Origin: Tamarix chinensis
Taxonomy: Eukaryota; Streptophyta; Magnoliopsida; Caryophyllales; Tamaricaceae
Reading direction: 5' to 3'
Assembly (NCBI GenBank): GCA_030549775.1
Contig: CM060181.1
Coordinates: 60,881,701-60,945,700 of the forward strand
DNA: 64,000 nt
Shown here: positions 35,168 through 48,599 of the stretch, piece by piece
Layout: every line of letters begins with the position of its first letter
Numbering within the stretch: the stretch's first letter is position 1
The notes under the pieces: model-generated
Seen by the model: the letters and a program-made list of their open reading frames with translations, nothing else
Database searches by the model: none
Told to the model about the DNA's origin: nothing
Translations under genes and position numbers: made by a program

Positions 35168-38100
35168 TTTCTAATCCTCATATTTTTGGTGGTAGATGCT
35201 AGGTCTTGGGAATTTGTTTTGTTAGGTGACCCCTACTTCAGTTACCTACGTAAATAACCTGATGTTATGATTATCTAAAGTAAAGATTAATAATCGGATG
35301 TTTATTTATTCCAATTTGGTTTTCTTATATGATTTCATGTATATATGCACACATCTATATTATATTCCAATGTACTAACGTGTTAGTTAGTTATTTCCCT
35401 AACAAACTTGTTAAATATTTGGAAAAGGGCTGCAATGATCCATAATATACATGGTGAGTACATGACCTAATGATGATTGAGTGTGGGCCTATTCAAAGTG
35501 TTGATTATATGCATAGTGGGGAAAAGTGAGAGTGGTGGTCATATTTAGGGATTTGCTTATCATAATTTATTTCAATAACTACTTTCTTACTTTTTTGTTG
35601 TAATTGATACTTTCATTTTTTTTTTCTTTCCATTTTGTTTTGAATTCTATTAAGTTTACTAAAATATATATATATTTCTTATTAGTTTCAGTTAAAAATA
35701 AAGTTTTCTTTATTTTCTTATTATAATTAGCCTTAGCATCTATTATAAGTGGAACATTGACATCTACTTACACTAGTTATAGTGCTGACACCCTCTTTGT
35801 ATTTTGCTTCTGGCTATATTTTTCTATATTTTTTAGTTAATTGGTTTTAAAAATTAAGGTGGCCAGCAAAGTCGTATTTGATCAATGGTTTTAATAAATC
35901 AATTTAAAATTTTTAATGTAATGTTTTCATTGGAAATTTTAAAGTCCATTCAAACCATTTTTAACAGGTGTTGATTTTAAAACATCCAAAGCAACCAAGT
36001 GAGGAATGGTTCAGGGCTCATGGAGTACATGCTTATTTGTGTCCTTCTTTGTTTTGTTCTACATTGATCTTTGTTAGTTGTTTGAGGATGTGATCATAAT
36101 TTGTTTATGTGATGATATAGGTTGCAATCCTTGATTAGCTATAGTATATCATTAGAATGTTTTTATTTTCCCTATGTTTCCTTTTTTTTAAAGGGTATTG
36201 TGTCCATTAGTTACCTTTGGTTTATGTGGATTAATTATTTCAATATGAAGTAGTTTGATTAGGTTTTAGTACTTAAGATAAAGAATGCTTTTCATGATTC
36301 ATGTCATATTTATAACAACATTTTTATATTTTAGGGATTAAGTGAATTTTAATAATATATCTTTTTTATAATTTCATCTGCTAACATTTTGGATGTTTTT
36401 TTGGCTTTTTGGTCCTTAATGTACGTTTAAGGTTTCCATGATGTTTAAATTTTAAAATATTTATGTAGCTTATGAAATTTAATTTGTTAAATTTTTAAAG
36501 ATCATAAGTAAAAAAAAGCTTTAGGTACCTTACATTGATCTTTATTATTTTTACTATGATGTTCTTTCCCATGTGTTGATAAATATTTATACTTAGGAAT
36601 ATTTTTTTCTAAGCATTGTTTTATGTTTAAATATTTGTTTTTTACTATATTTTTTTTTCAAAACACTTTTTCTAAGTATGGTCTCGATGATCCTTCACCG
36701 GTTGATATCTTCATGTCTCACAATTCTAACTTTGGAAATTCTACTAGCTATGTGTTTCTTGTAGATTATCTTATTAGGTGATGTTCCTTCATTATACTAG
36801 TTCTTTAATTTTTTTTATCATCGCTAAGTCCTTTACATTACCACCCTTTATCAGCTTATTTTATTTGTTATAATCATGCCATTGTTGGGATTTTTCCTTA
36901 TATAATTTCTCTAATTATCATCAATCTTTTGACGTTATTCTAATCTTAGGATCAACTTACTTTATCACAATTTTTCTATACTTACTTGCATTAAGGAAGT
37001 GTTTTCACTCCTTAGTTTTATCTTGCTTCCTAATAATTATAACTCCTCATTCATTTTCATGTTGTTATCCTACCCATTCATTACTTTATTTGGTTTTTAA
37101 TTTTCTTGGAGCTAATTTCATTTCACGATTGTGCTTCTTTGTTATTGCACTCTTATTATGGTAACCTACCTTATTCTTTTGAATGTATATTGAATCCTTT
37201 TTAAATCACAATTATTTTCTTACCTTAATTAATTCTTTATGAACTGTTTGGGTTTCCTTTATTATACTTGCTATCATTTATAGTTTTTGTATTTGAGTCA
37301 AACACAATTATCTTCTTTACTTATTAGATCCATGTTAATATTTTTTATCTCCCTTTTTATTGATGATTTGCATTCTCCCAATATTTTTAATTCTTTATTT
37401 TGTATAGCAATCATTTATTGTTAACCGAGGGAATCTTTTCTTACCACTAACCCTCCCTATTTCATTTTATAATTATTTGGAAGTCAATCCTTATAACCTC
37501 CAACTCATATTACTTTTAATTTATATTGTGAAATTAGTACCACGCCTTATCGATTGACTATGTTAGTTAACAAAATTTAACTTCTATTGCCACTCCATTT
37601 TACACCTTCCCCTCGTATTCAATTACATCCGTTCTCATGAAAATTGATTCCATTTAATGAGTCTCTCTTCTTCTTTTTCTCCTTTTTGACTTTATGTTAA
37701 TACTTACTTCGTGCTTATGAACAAACCTTTTGTGAATCATCCTCCTTCCCTCACTTGATGTTGATTTCATGAAACTAAAAAGCTATATCATGAACTCTTG
37801 TTAATTAGAACTATTTCACTTCGATATTAGGAACTCATTAATGAGTAGTTTTTATATAGTGAATATTTTCATACTCTAAGTATTTTTTATGTTCATTTGG
37901 TCCCAGGACTCTATTATTATTTTTAATTTTGAGTTAAACCCATTCCTATGTTGTACTTTCTAAATTGAAGTTCTTCTTCTTCGTTACCTTGTGATCCTCC
38001 ATGCAACACTTGGTTATTATTTAGCTTGATTCCTTATAACTATTGCCATTCTTTTATTTCATATTTCCATATTATAATGACATTTGTGTTACTAATCTAT

Positions 38101-39515
38101 CCTCATCTTGAAAGATTAGTTTGATGTTCTTCTTCCCCTTTTCTATGATATACTTTTGACTCCATGATTTATTGTGGTGGTGTAATATACACTTAACTTT
38201 ATATTATTTCTAGTTGAACAAAGATGATAAGTTACTTCTATAGATGGTATTTTTTCTTTTTAGTTTTAAAAGTCCTATGAAAAAAGCTGATTTTTAAAAA
38301 ATAATTTTGGTAATCCAAAAATTACTACCTTTAAGAAATTCTTATCTTTATATAATAGTGTGTCAAAAGTATTTTAAAGATTGTTATTTTAGTGGTTGTA
38401 TTTTTCATACAAGTTTTATTTTAAACCCTTATTTTGCATAACATGGTAAAAGGGTAAAATAAGATTTCTTTAATCAAACAATTTTTGAAAGAAAAATGAG
38501 TAATTTATTAAAATAATAAAATGTCTAACTTATGAGTGTCAGAGGGTGCTATATTGTTTTTGTTTAAAATAAATTTAACTAATTAACAAGTTAGTGAGAT
38601 TAATTTATTAATTTAGAAGTTTCTTTATATATTCATATGATTAAATATTACATTATTTTCATAGTTAGTTAAAATATTTTAGAGAGAGAGAATTTTTAAT
38701 ATATGATAAAATTTTATGTTTTTATTTATTCCTTATTATTTGTAATTAGTTTCTACTAAATATTTAAAATTACATTATATGAATTATCTTTGTTTATATT
38801 GCTTCTCCATACTCGTAGATAAACATACCCAAATTTAGTAATTTAGTCATAACCTTTTCCTATAATAATGAAATTGAATAATTAGTTTTGCATTACGAAG
38901 CTAACTTCCATATCTACAATATTTTTCTTTTGTGTTTGTCTAATATCTAAGCCAGCCTTAGTTAAAAATATCATTTATATTTGTGATATCTTACATATGT
39001 TATTTTTTTATATCTTTTTATTCTAAAGTTCCACAGAAGCTTATACCAAACCAAACCAACATTTTTATTTCTCCTCTCTTATATTGTGGCTTATACTCTA
39101 TTTCTCCCACTAATGTTGTTCATATCTTTAACCAAATATCAACAATTTCAATTTTTGCATCCAAAAGATTATAGAATTTAGATCAAACTTTTGTTTTTTT
39201 CTCTTTTATTCATTCAACTTCAAAAAATAATTATTCCATATACAAGGATTTTACATTGGATAACATTACTTTTCTTAAAGCCTTATACACATATATTATA
39301 TATTTGTGGAATACGATGCCTAAAAAATATGAATTTTTATTTATTTTATAATTTTATACCTTCTCATAGTAATATTTTATTTTTATACATCATGATACGT
39401 AATATGATTAACCTAACAATATATAATTTTATGTTAAATTCGTTGTACATTTGATTTGGCAGCAACTTTGCACTATTTTACAAAAATATACACAGAATTC
39501 AATAATAAGAGTTAA
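35168..39515. other. AT/T-rich unassigned region
   Basis: After the tandem-repeat remnant (to about 35230) there are no LTR ends or strong motifs. The plus strand from 36600 to 38200 is pyrimidine-rich and may hold a very decayed copia-like integrase (listed separately). ORFs at 38983-39174 and 39191-39454 are Ile/Tyr/Phe-rich with no motif, typical of AT-rich noise. No RNA gene was recognised. Confidence 0.4.
36660..37220 (+). pseudogene. Possible decayed Ty1/copia integrase fragment
   Basis: A frame from about 36675 reads SPVDIFMSHNSNFGNST, then YVFLVDYLIR, a stop and CSFIIL. This resembles the copia integrase core, where an Asp-Val-Trp-Gly-Pro type segment is followed by Y-F-x-x-F-V/I-D-D-x-(S/T)-R. 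About 430 bp later the segment CASLLLHSYYGNLPYSFE (about 37130-37185) resembles the A-LLH-A-LP-SFW stretch that follows the catalytic Glu. Spacing and order fit, but identity is low and stops are frequent, so this is a suggestion only. Confidence 0.25.
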
Positions 39516-40523
39516 TGTAACACCCCTAAATTTACCAACCAAAAACTTTTGTTTAAATAATTTATTGCAGAAGCTAAAAAAATATTGGAAATTACTATCA
39601 CACTTAGTAAAAGTCCAGTTTCCTCAACTATTTGTATACAAAGTGTTAGAGTTAAAAACATGACTCCACTTAATTTAATAGCATGATTTTAAGAAGTAGA
39701 GTAGAAAGAACTATACTAATTTAGCATCATACAAAATAAAACTAATTGTCGGTGGTTACAAATTTTAGTAAAAAAAAACACATAGGAATCAAAAGAGTAT
39801 AGAATCATCCATGTGGAAAGATGCCGAGCAAAATACCTGATAGCCCTAACTTGTAGCCAAAGTACTAGCTTTCATTTGATCGTAGAAGCTAACCAGCAAA
39901 GTTTACTCCCATTAAATAAGTAGGGGCCCATGAAAAGGAACCCTTCAGTACAATGTTACTAAGTAACCTAATATACAAAAATAAATCGAAAAGCTAGCAT
40001 AAAACACATAAAAAGCATCACAAAAATACATGCAATAAACAATGAAATATTCATACAATGATCGAAATATGATAATTGTATCAGATACAAAATAACAACA
40101 AAGCTACAAACAAATCTTATTCGTTCATTTAGAACATATTAAAACTTACCAACAAAGCATAAAAAAATGCTATAGGAAATAATGATTAGAATCAAACTCA
40201 ACATAACAAGCATACCCTTCATAATATATCTTATAGTATACTTCCATATCATTAATCCTAACTATAAGCAAAGCTAATCATTGATTTAGATCATTTCCAT
40301 TTTCTTTATTCGCATCCAATTCAAGGACCCCACTATTCTTAATCTAGTAGAATGGATTGAAGAACATATTAGGGTAAAGCACACTTCAGCCATTATTATA
40401 ATTTGGTAGAATAGATACAACACCTCTTAGAGTAATACACTTCTCAGAACTACTCTTAAACTGGTGGAACGGTCTATAGCATCTCTAAGGGAAAAACACA
40501 CCTGAGGTATAATTATCATCCTA
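39516..40523 (-). repeat. Truncated subfamily A LTR, reverse orientation
   Basis: It starts TGTAACACCCCTAAATTTACC at 39516, followed by 'gcagaagctaa', 'cacttagtaaaagtccagtttcc' (tail module), then the 'aagtaggggcccatgaaaag' block at 39918 and 'gtactaagtaacc' words seen at 30980-31045 and 51885-51935. CCACTATTCTTAATCTAGTAG-type units lie at 40328-40470. It breaks off where another LTR starts at 40524; the remainder is not found in the window. Confidence 0.7.
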
Positions 40524-43085
40524 TGACACGCCCATAATCGTTACTTAAAAATTTCATTTTGCGGAAGTGATAATTACAAAATAGTGGGTGTCACCGCCAC
40601 GATCAACATAAGTCCAGTCTCCTCACATTCCTTATGTGAAGTGCTAAGGCTCAAAACAAGTCAGAACAAATAAAATTGAGAGAAAAGATTATACATAAAC
40701 AAGGATTTTTCAAATAAGAGATTATCCGCACAATAAGATCATCCAAAAAAATATGTGACATAAGAGCTTGAGAAAAATAGTCATAAAAGGGCACGCAAAG
40801 GTGCGACAATGGTTTTCCTTACACTCATCCGTTCCATCACATTGTTACAAGAAAAAAGGGGTTATAGAGAAAGGGACCACTCACTCCCTTAGTCTAACTA
40901 ATCATCTGGATGATGCTCCTCAAAATCCCTCAACCACTGCATGCCACAAACGTACTCCTCTGAAAAGTGATAGTATCAGTACGACTTTCTCATACTGAGT
41001 AAATCACAATACCTCTGCAGAGGTAGCATACCCACATTGTACTTAACATACAAATAAGGAATTCTAACCAAACACATATGATCACATGCAAAACAACAAT
41101 TTCATAATATGACCCCACATTACAGTTGGAAACGTTAGTTAGATATTCCAAGTTAACAATCCTACTTTAAACATAACAGGGAAAGTTGTTAATATTCCAA
41201 GTGATCCTACTACGTTCAAGCAATGCCTAATCCATTATTACATATGTATTATAGTAGGTGCCTAATCCAGTTATATCAATCAAATGTCAATTCTCGAGTG
41301 GAATACAATCCCATATCCAAGACAATGATCGTCGAGGAGGTACTACCAAATAAATTCAGTCAATTCCAATGCAAAGCTTGCCAAGGAAGACCTAACAATC
41401 ATCCATACTAAACCTCAGCACCCAAGTCCTTAAGTACGTGTACCCTCTATAGGGTGTATGGAATACCTATAGAGCAGAAGTGGTCCCTTTGACCCAAAAG
41501 CCCAAATACACACTCGGGAGCCTAATCTGAGACTTGAGATGCCTTTCAAAACTCAATTCTTCCTCTTTAAGTGGTTCGTGTCTTATGAAATTCTAGGATA
41601 TTATTTCAAGAATACTCAGGTCCATAATAGTACAATTTAGCCATTAACTAATCAACTAAGGGACCTCAAGGGTCACTACAATAAATCTATCATCCAATCT
41701 CAAATCCAAAGGACCGTAAGGGTCTCAACAATTTCAAGCCAACACAACATAGGGTTAGGCATCATGCTATAGCCCGAATAATTATCCAATTCCAACTATT
41801 TAATCCATTCATCCAATTATTTCCAAAATTATTCTAAGGCTAACACTTAAGTTAACTAGTCTAATTATTCACTTTGAGTCACATTTTTACACTAATGACC
41901 AAAATGCCCTCCAACCTTTAACTACCACATTTTCCTTCACTTTACTAACAGATTTACCGCTATAGGATATTTGTTATGAAAATGCTAAAATAGAATAGCT
42001 AACAATAATTTATCATACAATAAATTTCCTCAGTAAGACAAAAGACCATATTACCCCTAGGCATGTACATAACATAGTACACTTATACAACCCTAGCATG
42101 CAATTCTAGCATATCATAATATTCATGCAAATTCCACGAATAACTTTTAGATACAAATTATAGTATGCAAAATTTATGTTTCAATCCCTAGAACATACGA
42201 CACATAATAATCACGATTGAAACATATTTATACTCTAAATCCAACATGTTATATTTCCAAATTTATTAAAATAGTGAAGGAAGACATTTAACTCATTGGT
42301 AGGTCTAGCATAAAACACGACAAAATTTAGATTGAACCCTAACCCTAGACATGCACATTTTCTCAAGCAAAAATCCATATATATTGGCATAGGTAGATAC
42401 ACTAACTTTTAGAATACTACCAAGGTATATATGAGTTATTACATGTTAACATGGAAACATATATTATTCTATACATCACAAAATTTACATAGAGACGAAC
42501 TAATGCATGCTTTCATTTTCCAGCAGAAATACAAATTATTTAATAACCGCAACCTAGCATAATTTTTATCCTAGACAATTAACCTATCATTTTCACACAA
42601 ATTCTACCATCTACGAATTAGTTGGATTTACCTCCAAGATACAAAATTAATACTACAGAATGCCTCTCCCAAAGACACCTTAAGTAAGGTCGGGATTACC
42701 TAAATATTAATAACACCATCCACACAAAATATGTAATCATTAGTATCTATACTAGATAAAAAAAATTATTAGATAACAATCTAGGGTAACTAATACCAAA
42801 CTAAGCTTAGGAATTTTTTATCCAAAGCTGCAGGTACATGGCAACACCATGTACCACACAAGGTAAGGGGAAAGGGACTCACGCACGTTAGATGTTGTTG
42901 TTGCTTGGGTATGGCGATGCAGGAAGGGAAGAGGGAGGCTTAGCAGGGTCAAAGATGGTGGCACCTCGGTGGCCGGCTCGGTGATACAAATGGACATCCA
43001 AGGCATATAATATATCTTAATATAATCATTTGAAACACATAGAACATAACTAACATGAATTATTGTTATGCATCTCGACGGATAA
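40524..43085 (-). repeat. Subfamily B LTR, reverse orientation, inserted in or beside the previous LTR
   Basis: It starts TGACACGCCCATAATCG (decayed TGTAACACC). It has the same internal order as 13194-16512: GCGGAAGTGATAATTACAAA, 'gtccagtctcctcac', 'AAGTGCTAAGGCTCAAAAC', 'ctcatactgagtaaatcacaa' (40989), 'gtccttaagtacgtgtaccc' (41425), and the block 42598-42720 corresponding to 15250-15350. A short G-rich part is at 42840-42990. The right end is placed at the next LTR start (43086); ATAATGCTACA just there could be the true end. No coding region. Confidence 0.65.
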
Positions 43086-46000
43086 TGCTACACCCCTCCT
43101 TGAAAATTCAAATAAAATAAGTGAACTATAAATTCTCCCTTGGTACTCATTTTATCACCAAATTCCATAACCATGCTTAAAATATTACTACTGACTACAT
43201 ACAAAATGATTGACATTTATCTCTAATATCCTAAACATACGATAATAGACTACGTTTAGGGTTACTATTTACATTTCCCGCAAAACCCTAATGTCACAAA
43301 TAACCAATAATTTTCAACATAACACTCATGTATCCACCAACTCAATACATATTTAGTAAAATGCCATATTTTAGTTAAACCTCATCCAAAATTATTAATA
43401 TCTTAAAAAAAATCTGACCTCGAGAAATTTATATTTCTATCCTACCCTAATTCTCTAATAAAAACTTTTAGACTAATCCAAAACATTTTTTTAGGTTAAT
43501 AATATTTTTCTTAACCTAAAACTAAAATAAGTTTGTCGATAATTAATGTATCCCATTATCTTTGCCTAAATTATTTAATCTAAACCTAAACCTTTTCTTC
43601 TTCCCTTTTTGCTTACCCACCTGTCGTTCAAAAACACTTCCCGCCCTTATTCCTTCCTTCCTTATTATATGTATATCTCTTCTTTCATAAACCTTACCTC
43701 TCCTAAGTTTGATGCAATCACATGTTAAACCTACACGTCCCTTGCATGTTTCTTGTCAAAGCGTTACCGACTCACTTCTTCTCTACCATTCTCACCCTCT
43801 ATCCTCAAGCATGCATAAACACACACACACACAACACAAGAACTGAGCCACACTCTCTCTCTCACTCTACTTTTCTATTGAAACATCACCACAAACTAAT
43901 CTTTTTATATCACTAAAATAGCCACAAAAACCCAACATTAGTAAGCCTAACCAAAGCACCTCCACTTCCTTTGGTCACTTTTTCCTTTCCCTTACCCATA
44001 GCATAAGCTAAATAAGCCATTCCTACCCTCGTCCATCGGAAACAATTCTTTGTAGCTTTCTTCCTTTCTTTTCCCTTGGCTATGAAAACAAAAAACAAAC
44101 ACCACAACCACCATATCACACCATCACCCTTTGGCCAAACCAACCACACCACACCATCACCATTTGGTCAAACCAACCACATTATGCCCTCCTCCTTTAG
44201 TTACATCCACTAAAACCCAGCCCCTTCTTTATCTATTACCATCACTACATAGCACCTAACAATGGTAGCTTGTGTCATTGCCTTACCCCTGTTTGCTCAG
44301 TACTTTGTCTTTCCTCCTCCTCAGTTGAGCAAGTTCTCCTAAAGTAGTTTGTTTTGGTCTTCATTCACTCTTTCACCCTTCCATTTCCTTAACATTTCCT
44401 AATTATGTTCTTAATCCTAGTATTTTTTTATTATGGTTTATTATGTAAAATTTTTAAGGTTCTAGAGGAGGTAGGATAGGATAAGTGTGCTTAAAGACAC
44501 AAGCCTTTTTCATAAGGTTACTTATCGTAGTTTAGGGTTTTTTGTTGCTAAGTGTTATGCATGATTTTTTGTTATACCATGTTATTATTATCATCCGATT
44601 AAATATGTGATTGTTAATTCTATGATATAAGGTTGATATTATATGATAGAAAATAAGTAAATGGATATTATGCAATATTGTTATTTTATATGGGAAAACC
44701 CTCACTATGATATATGGTTATTATATGGGTTTAATAAGTTATGATGAGTATGAAATGTGTATAATAATGTATATCGATATAAATGGAGGATTTAGAAATA
44801 ATCTTACGATCATATATAAGATTTACACTAAATAAGAGTTTTTTTATTAGTAAGGGTATTTTTGTCAATAAGGTTTAGCACGAGGATCAGTTTAATTAAA
44901 TGTGTTAAACCATCTATAATATTCTAAGGAATTGATATGAAGTGTTTATAGTAGTATTTAATGGCTTAAATTTAATAAAGTATGAATATAGCTTGATTTG
45001 GGAAGAGTAACCTAAAATGGGAAAGTTATTATCACAACTATCAAACCATAGAGTTAAGCCACTTAAATTTCCAATACGTACCAAATATTATTGTTTTGAG
45101 GAACGTATATTGAATGTAGTAAGCATATGAGCCCTATAAGAAAAGTTATGACGTACTTATAAAATTAGGGTTTATAAACCTAGGAATAGTAACTCTTGAC
45201 ATGAGGTTTTTATCTCATGTGCAAGACCTTATAGTTAGGCCTTCAACTTCAAGTATGTTAGTAATAATGGTATTGGGGGAAATGGTACTATGTTTGAAGG
45301 ATAAAAGTGTAACAGAAGAAGAGTTATAATAAAAATTTGGAATTAGGCTTTTGGGGAATATAACGGTTTTAGCCCTAGAGAATGACCTTAGCATGTTTCT
45401 GATGTGTTTTACTTGCTTTAAATAATTTCCATAATTTTTAAGCCAATCATAAATAAGACATTAATCATTTAAACTAAAAGATCACAGGAGCGAGGCAGAG
45501 GTGTGATATAGGTTCATCCCACTAGACGGTAATAATGGCATAGTTGTGTCTTCCTTGAGAGGTGTTTTAGACCTTTCCATAGGCTTATAAATAGTGGCTC
45601 AAGATCTTTCTTCCTTGAGAGGTTTTTAATGGGTCTATTCCACTAGAAGATAATAGTGGCTTAGGAGCATTTTGCTCTATGAGGTAAATGGGTCCATTCC
45701 ACAAAATTAAAATAGTTTGGGCCTACACTCAATATGAATGGCAATACTCTTTGAGATAAGTAACCTAATGGATATTATATTAATGACTTGAAGTGGAAGA
45801 GTATGTAAGTTAAAATAGAATGTTGGGTCCGTTCCACTGGACAATAATTGTGACTCAGGTATTTTGTCCTTGAAAGGTGCATTAGACTGTTACACCGGTT
45901 TAAGAATAGTAGCTCAAGAGAATTTTTCCTTCATAGGTGTTGGGCCCATTCCACTGGATGATAATAATAGCTTTGGTGTGTTGCCCATGAGAGATGCTTC

Positions 46001-46672
46001 AGACCATTTCATTAGTTTAAGAATAGTGGGGTCCCTAAATTCAACATAAATAAAAGAATAAATTTTTTTATACCTAATAAGAAGGCTTGGATCAATACGT
46101 ACCTTGTGATATTTTATGAGTTTTTTCTTGTGTATGTAAATTCTACTATGAATACAAGTATTTAAATTCATCCTTAACTCGATAGTATTGTCACCTTACT
46201 CAGTAAGTAGCATACTCACCATCCTTTTTATTAGTGCTGCTCATTCCCACGAGCAGATGACCCTGATCCTTTTGTATAGGTCATTCAGGACTATTTCGAT
46301 TATTTTGTTTCATATGATGCATTGTATGGGGTGGAATGATTATTTTGTATAGAGGGTTTGGGAGAATAGTCATGTTATCTCATGGATGATTTATGTTGAT
46401 ACCATTTTGAACTCTTAAATCTATGGTATCCTTTTTGTCTGTATTTTACCATTGTACTTAGTATAAATCTCTTAACTTGTATTTATATTTATAAAAGTGG
46501 TCTTGTTTTATATGTACTTTATTTTATATTTTAATCATTTTGGCCATGTGATTGATGTGATGATGGTATGGTAAGCTAAAATTACATCAATTAATGTAGT
46601 AACATCTAGTATATTGATTATAAGCTCCTATTATAAATTAAATATTTTAATAGTAAAATTTGAGGTGTTAGA
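43086..46672 (+). repeat. 5' LTR of gypsy element 3 (3.6 kb)
   Basis: It starts TGCTACACCCCTCCTTGAAAA and ends TTTGAGGTGTTAGA (46659-46672), decayed TG...CA ends. In LTR sense it shows the AT-rich start, a CT-rich part (43600-44400, with (CA)n near 43818), the TAATAGTGGCTCAGG-type units (45500-46030) and the conserved 'tactcagtaagtagcatact' tail (46197). A decayed primer-binding site and gag follow directly, and this is the evidence used to orient all related LTRs in the window. Confidence 0.72.
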
Positions 46673-46673
46673 T

Positions 46674-46688
46674 ATTTATGCTAGAGGT
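46674..46688 (+). promoter_or_regulatory. Decayed Met-tRNA primer-binding site (element 3)
   Basis: TTTATGCTAGAGG just after the LTR end resembles TGGTATCAGAGC with three changes and one inserted base. On its own it is weak, but the position is exactly as at 11984-11996. Confidence 0.45.
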
Positions 46689-46919
46689 TTTATTCTAATT
46701 ACCACATTTTGAATTTCTTTTTTCAAAATTTGATTTTCAAATGATCCCTTATCTAAATTTATCAGTAAAAATTAATATTTTGAGAAAAACTCGGTTCTTC
46801 AAAAATCCATATTAACTTGTGAGGAATCATGAATCGATGACCTAGGTGGCCATTGAATGTGATTGTGTTAGTAAAATAAGAATATTTATCCTAATGATTT
46901 TTCTATCTTATAGATAGAT

Positions 46920-47900
46920 CAACATGGTACTTAACAACCACATTAGTAATTTTGAGGAGACCTTCAAGGCATTCATTGGGTTTGTTAGACTTAAGCCTCA
47001 CCCTCAACCGCTACCACTTCCTTCGCATTACCTATAGAAGGGTATCAGAGAATACTGGCTCTAGAGGCTTAAGGTACATCCACCCAACCTACACAAATGA
47101 CAAGGACCTAGTAATCATAGAAGAATGGATCGATGATATAGAGAACATGCATTAGGTAGATGACTAAGAGGGTGATCGTTGTAGCTTTCTTTATAAAAGG
47201 GGTCACCGATAAATAGTGGGTAGGTCATCATGCATAGGGAGGTCCACCAATGACCAGGGAGGACTTCAAGGAAGTGATTGATACTAATTTTTATCCCACA
47301 AGTCTTAAGAGGGACATACTAAAGGAATTCATGTAGTTGATGTAGGGGAGTATGATTTAGAGGTAGCACGATGCCTGATTTACCAATTCAGTTATATTTA
47401 CACGAAGGGTAGAAGCTAGTGAGTCTACAATGGTGTATTAGTTTAAGTAGGGGATCCATTTTAGTATCCGAAGGATGATGGGTCCTGTAGCTTTTTAGGA
47501 CTTGGCCATGTTATATGAATGGGTGTGTCTCTGCTACTTTGGTATAGGAGAAGGCTTCCATTCTAGGTAAAGGGAAGTAAGAGACATATGGCTCTAGAAG
47601 TAGACTCATCATTTAAGGAGGAAGACCTCTAAGGTTTCTATAGTAAGGTTAGATCTAGCGTTAGAGAGGTTAGTTTTGACATTACAGTGAGACAAGCAAT
47701 CATAGTAGATTTTTAGGTCAGCTGATGTGCTTTATGTACCATTTCTACAATCGGGATCATCTAGGGTGATAATTTTGGTGCACTTCTATTCAGTGGAGAG
47801 CATCTGGTAAGCTCTATCCAATTTAGTGCCAGCATCAACAAGGTCAGTTCTAGCAGCAAGGACTCCTGATACTTTAACTATAGGAAAACTAATTATAGGC
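46920..47900 (+). pseudogene. Degenerate Ty3/gypsy gag (element 3)
   Basis: Pieces of the capsid domain are readable: FKAFIGF (about 46965), then a segment with a Thr-Asn-Asp-Lys-Asp-Leu-Val-Ile-Ile-Glu-Glu-Trp-Ile-Asp-Asp-Ile-Glu run near 47085-47150, the VIVVAFFIKGVTDKXW helix (about 47175-47215), EDFKEVIDTNFYPTSLKRDILKEFM (about 47260-47335) and the VEASESTMVYXFK segment (about 47410-47445). This is the normal order of a plant gag. Stops and frame changes are frequent. A CxxxHFYNRDH-like stretch near 47735-47765 may be the remains of the zinc knuckle. It lies about 250 bp after the PBS. Confidence 0.75.
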
Positions 47901-48039
47901 CTACCAGCAACAATAGCAATAGTAGAAGAAGGCATCTATCCTAGCTAATTGTCAGCCTAAGGAGGCTAAGCGGAGACTACAGGTCCCTCATCAATTTCCT
48001 TTGGAAGGAGGATAGATCAAAGTTCTTGTGGGTATCATG

Positions 48040-48460
48040 GAGGATACTAGCAAGGACGATCAGGTAGGTGCCTGAATGTCATCAACCAAGCAGAGGTTGA
48101 TCGACAGGTGGATGTGTTGACTAGTACATTCTCCATCTTTTTGTTACCAACTTATGTGTTTTTTGATTCAGAAGCATCTCTATCATTTGTATGATCTGCA
48201 TTTAGTGCTAGAGCTACATAATTTCCATCTTCTACTGTATCTATTTCTATGACACTAGTTTATGAGGATAGATTATATTGTACTAGGTTCCACTTCATCA
48301 TGGCCTTACAGATAAGTGGGGTATACTTCCCTTTAAAAGTTGTTGAGATGGACCTTCAAGACTTTGATGTTATCTGTATGATGGACATTCTGGTAAGGTA
48401 TAAGGTAGTGATAGATCATTCACAAGAGGGAGTTGTGTTGTGGAGACCCTAGGGTGCTAG
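48040..48460 (+). pseudogene. Degenerate aspartic protease (element 3)
   Basis: The active-site segment reads YVFFDSEASLSFV (about 48153-48190), equivalent to the D-S-G-A-S/T-H-S-F motif with Gly changed to Glu. The open frame 48249-48452 contains FPLKVVEMDLQDFDVICMMDILVRYKVVIDHSQ, matching the second part of plant gypsy proteases where DFDVILGMDWL is usual. The active-site Gly, and Leu-Gly in the second motif, are altered, so activity is unlikely. In the polyprotein it would release capsid, RT and integrase. Confidence 0.8.
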
Positions 48461-48599
48461 GGTCTTCTATTGGAAATGCAAGCCTAAGCCTTCGATGAAT
48501 GTCGTATATACAAATACACTGGATTCTTTGGTGTACAGTGGTTGCCCTATGCATTTGTGTCGAATTTAGGAGCTGAGTAAGGATTTGTCAGCCTTAGGG

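Noticed and set aside
39191..39454. 87-codon Ile/Phe/Tyr-rich ORF that could be read as a membrane protein
   Set aside because: AT-rich composition alone gives this residue mix; no homology signal, no neighbours.
43722..44152. ORFs with His/Thr/Ser-rich or Lys/Gly-rich content
   Set aside because: They lie in the CT-rich part of the gypsy LTR; no motif.
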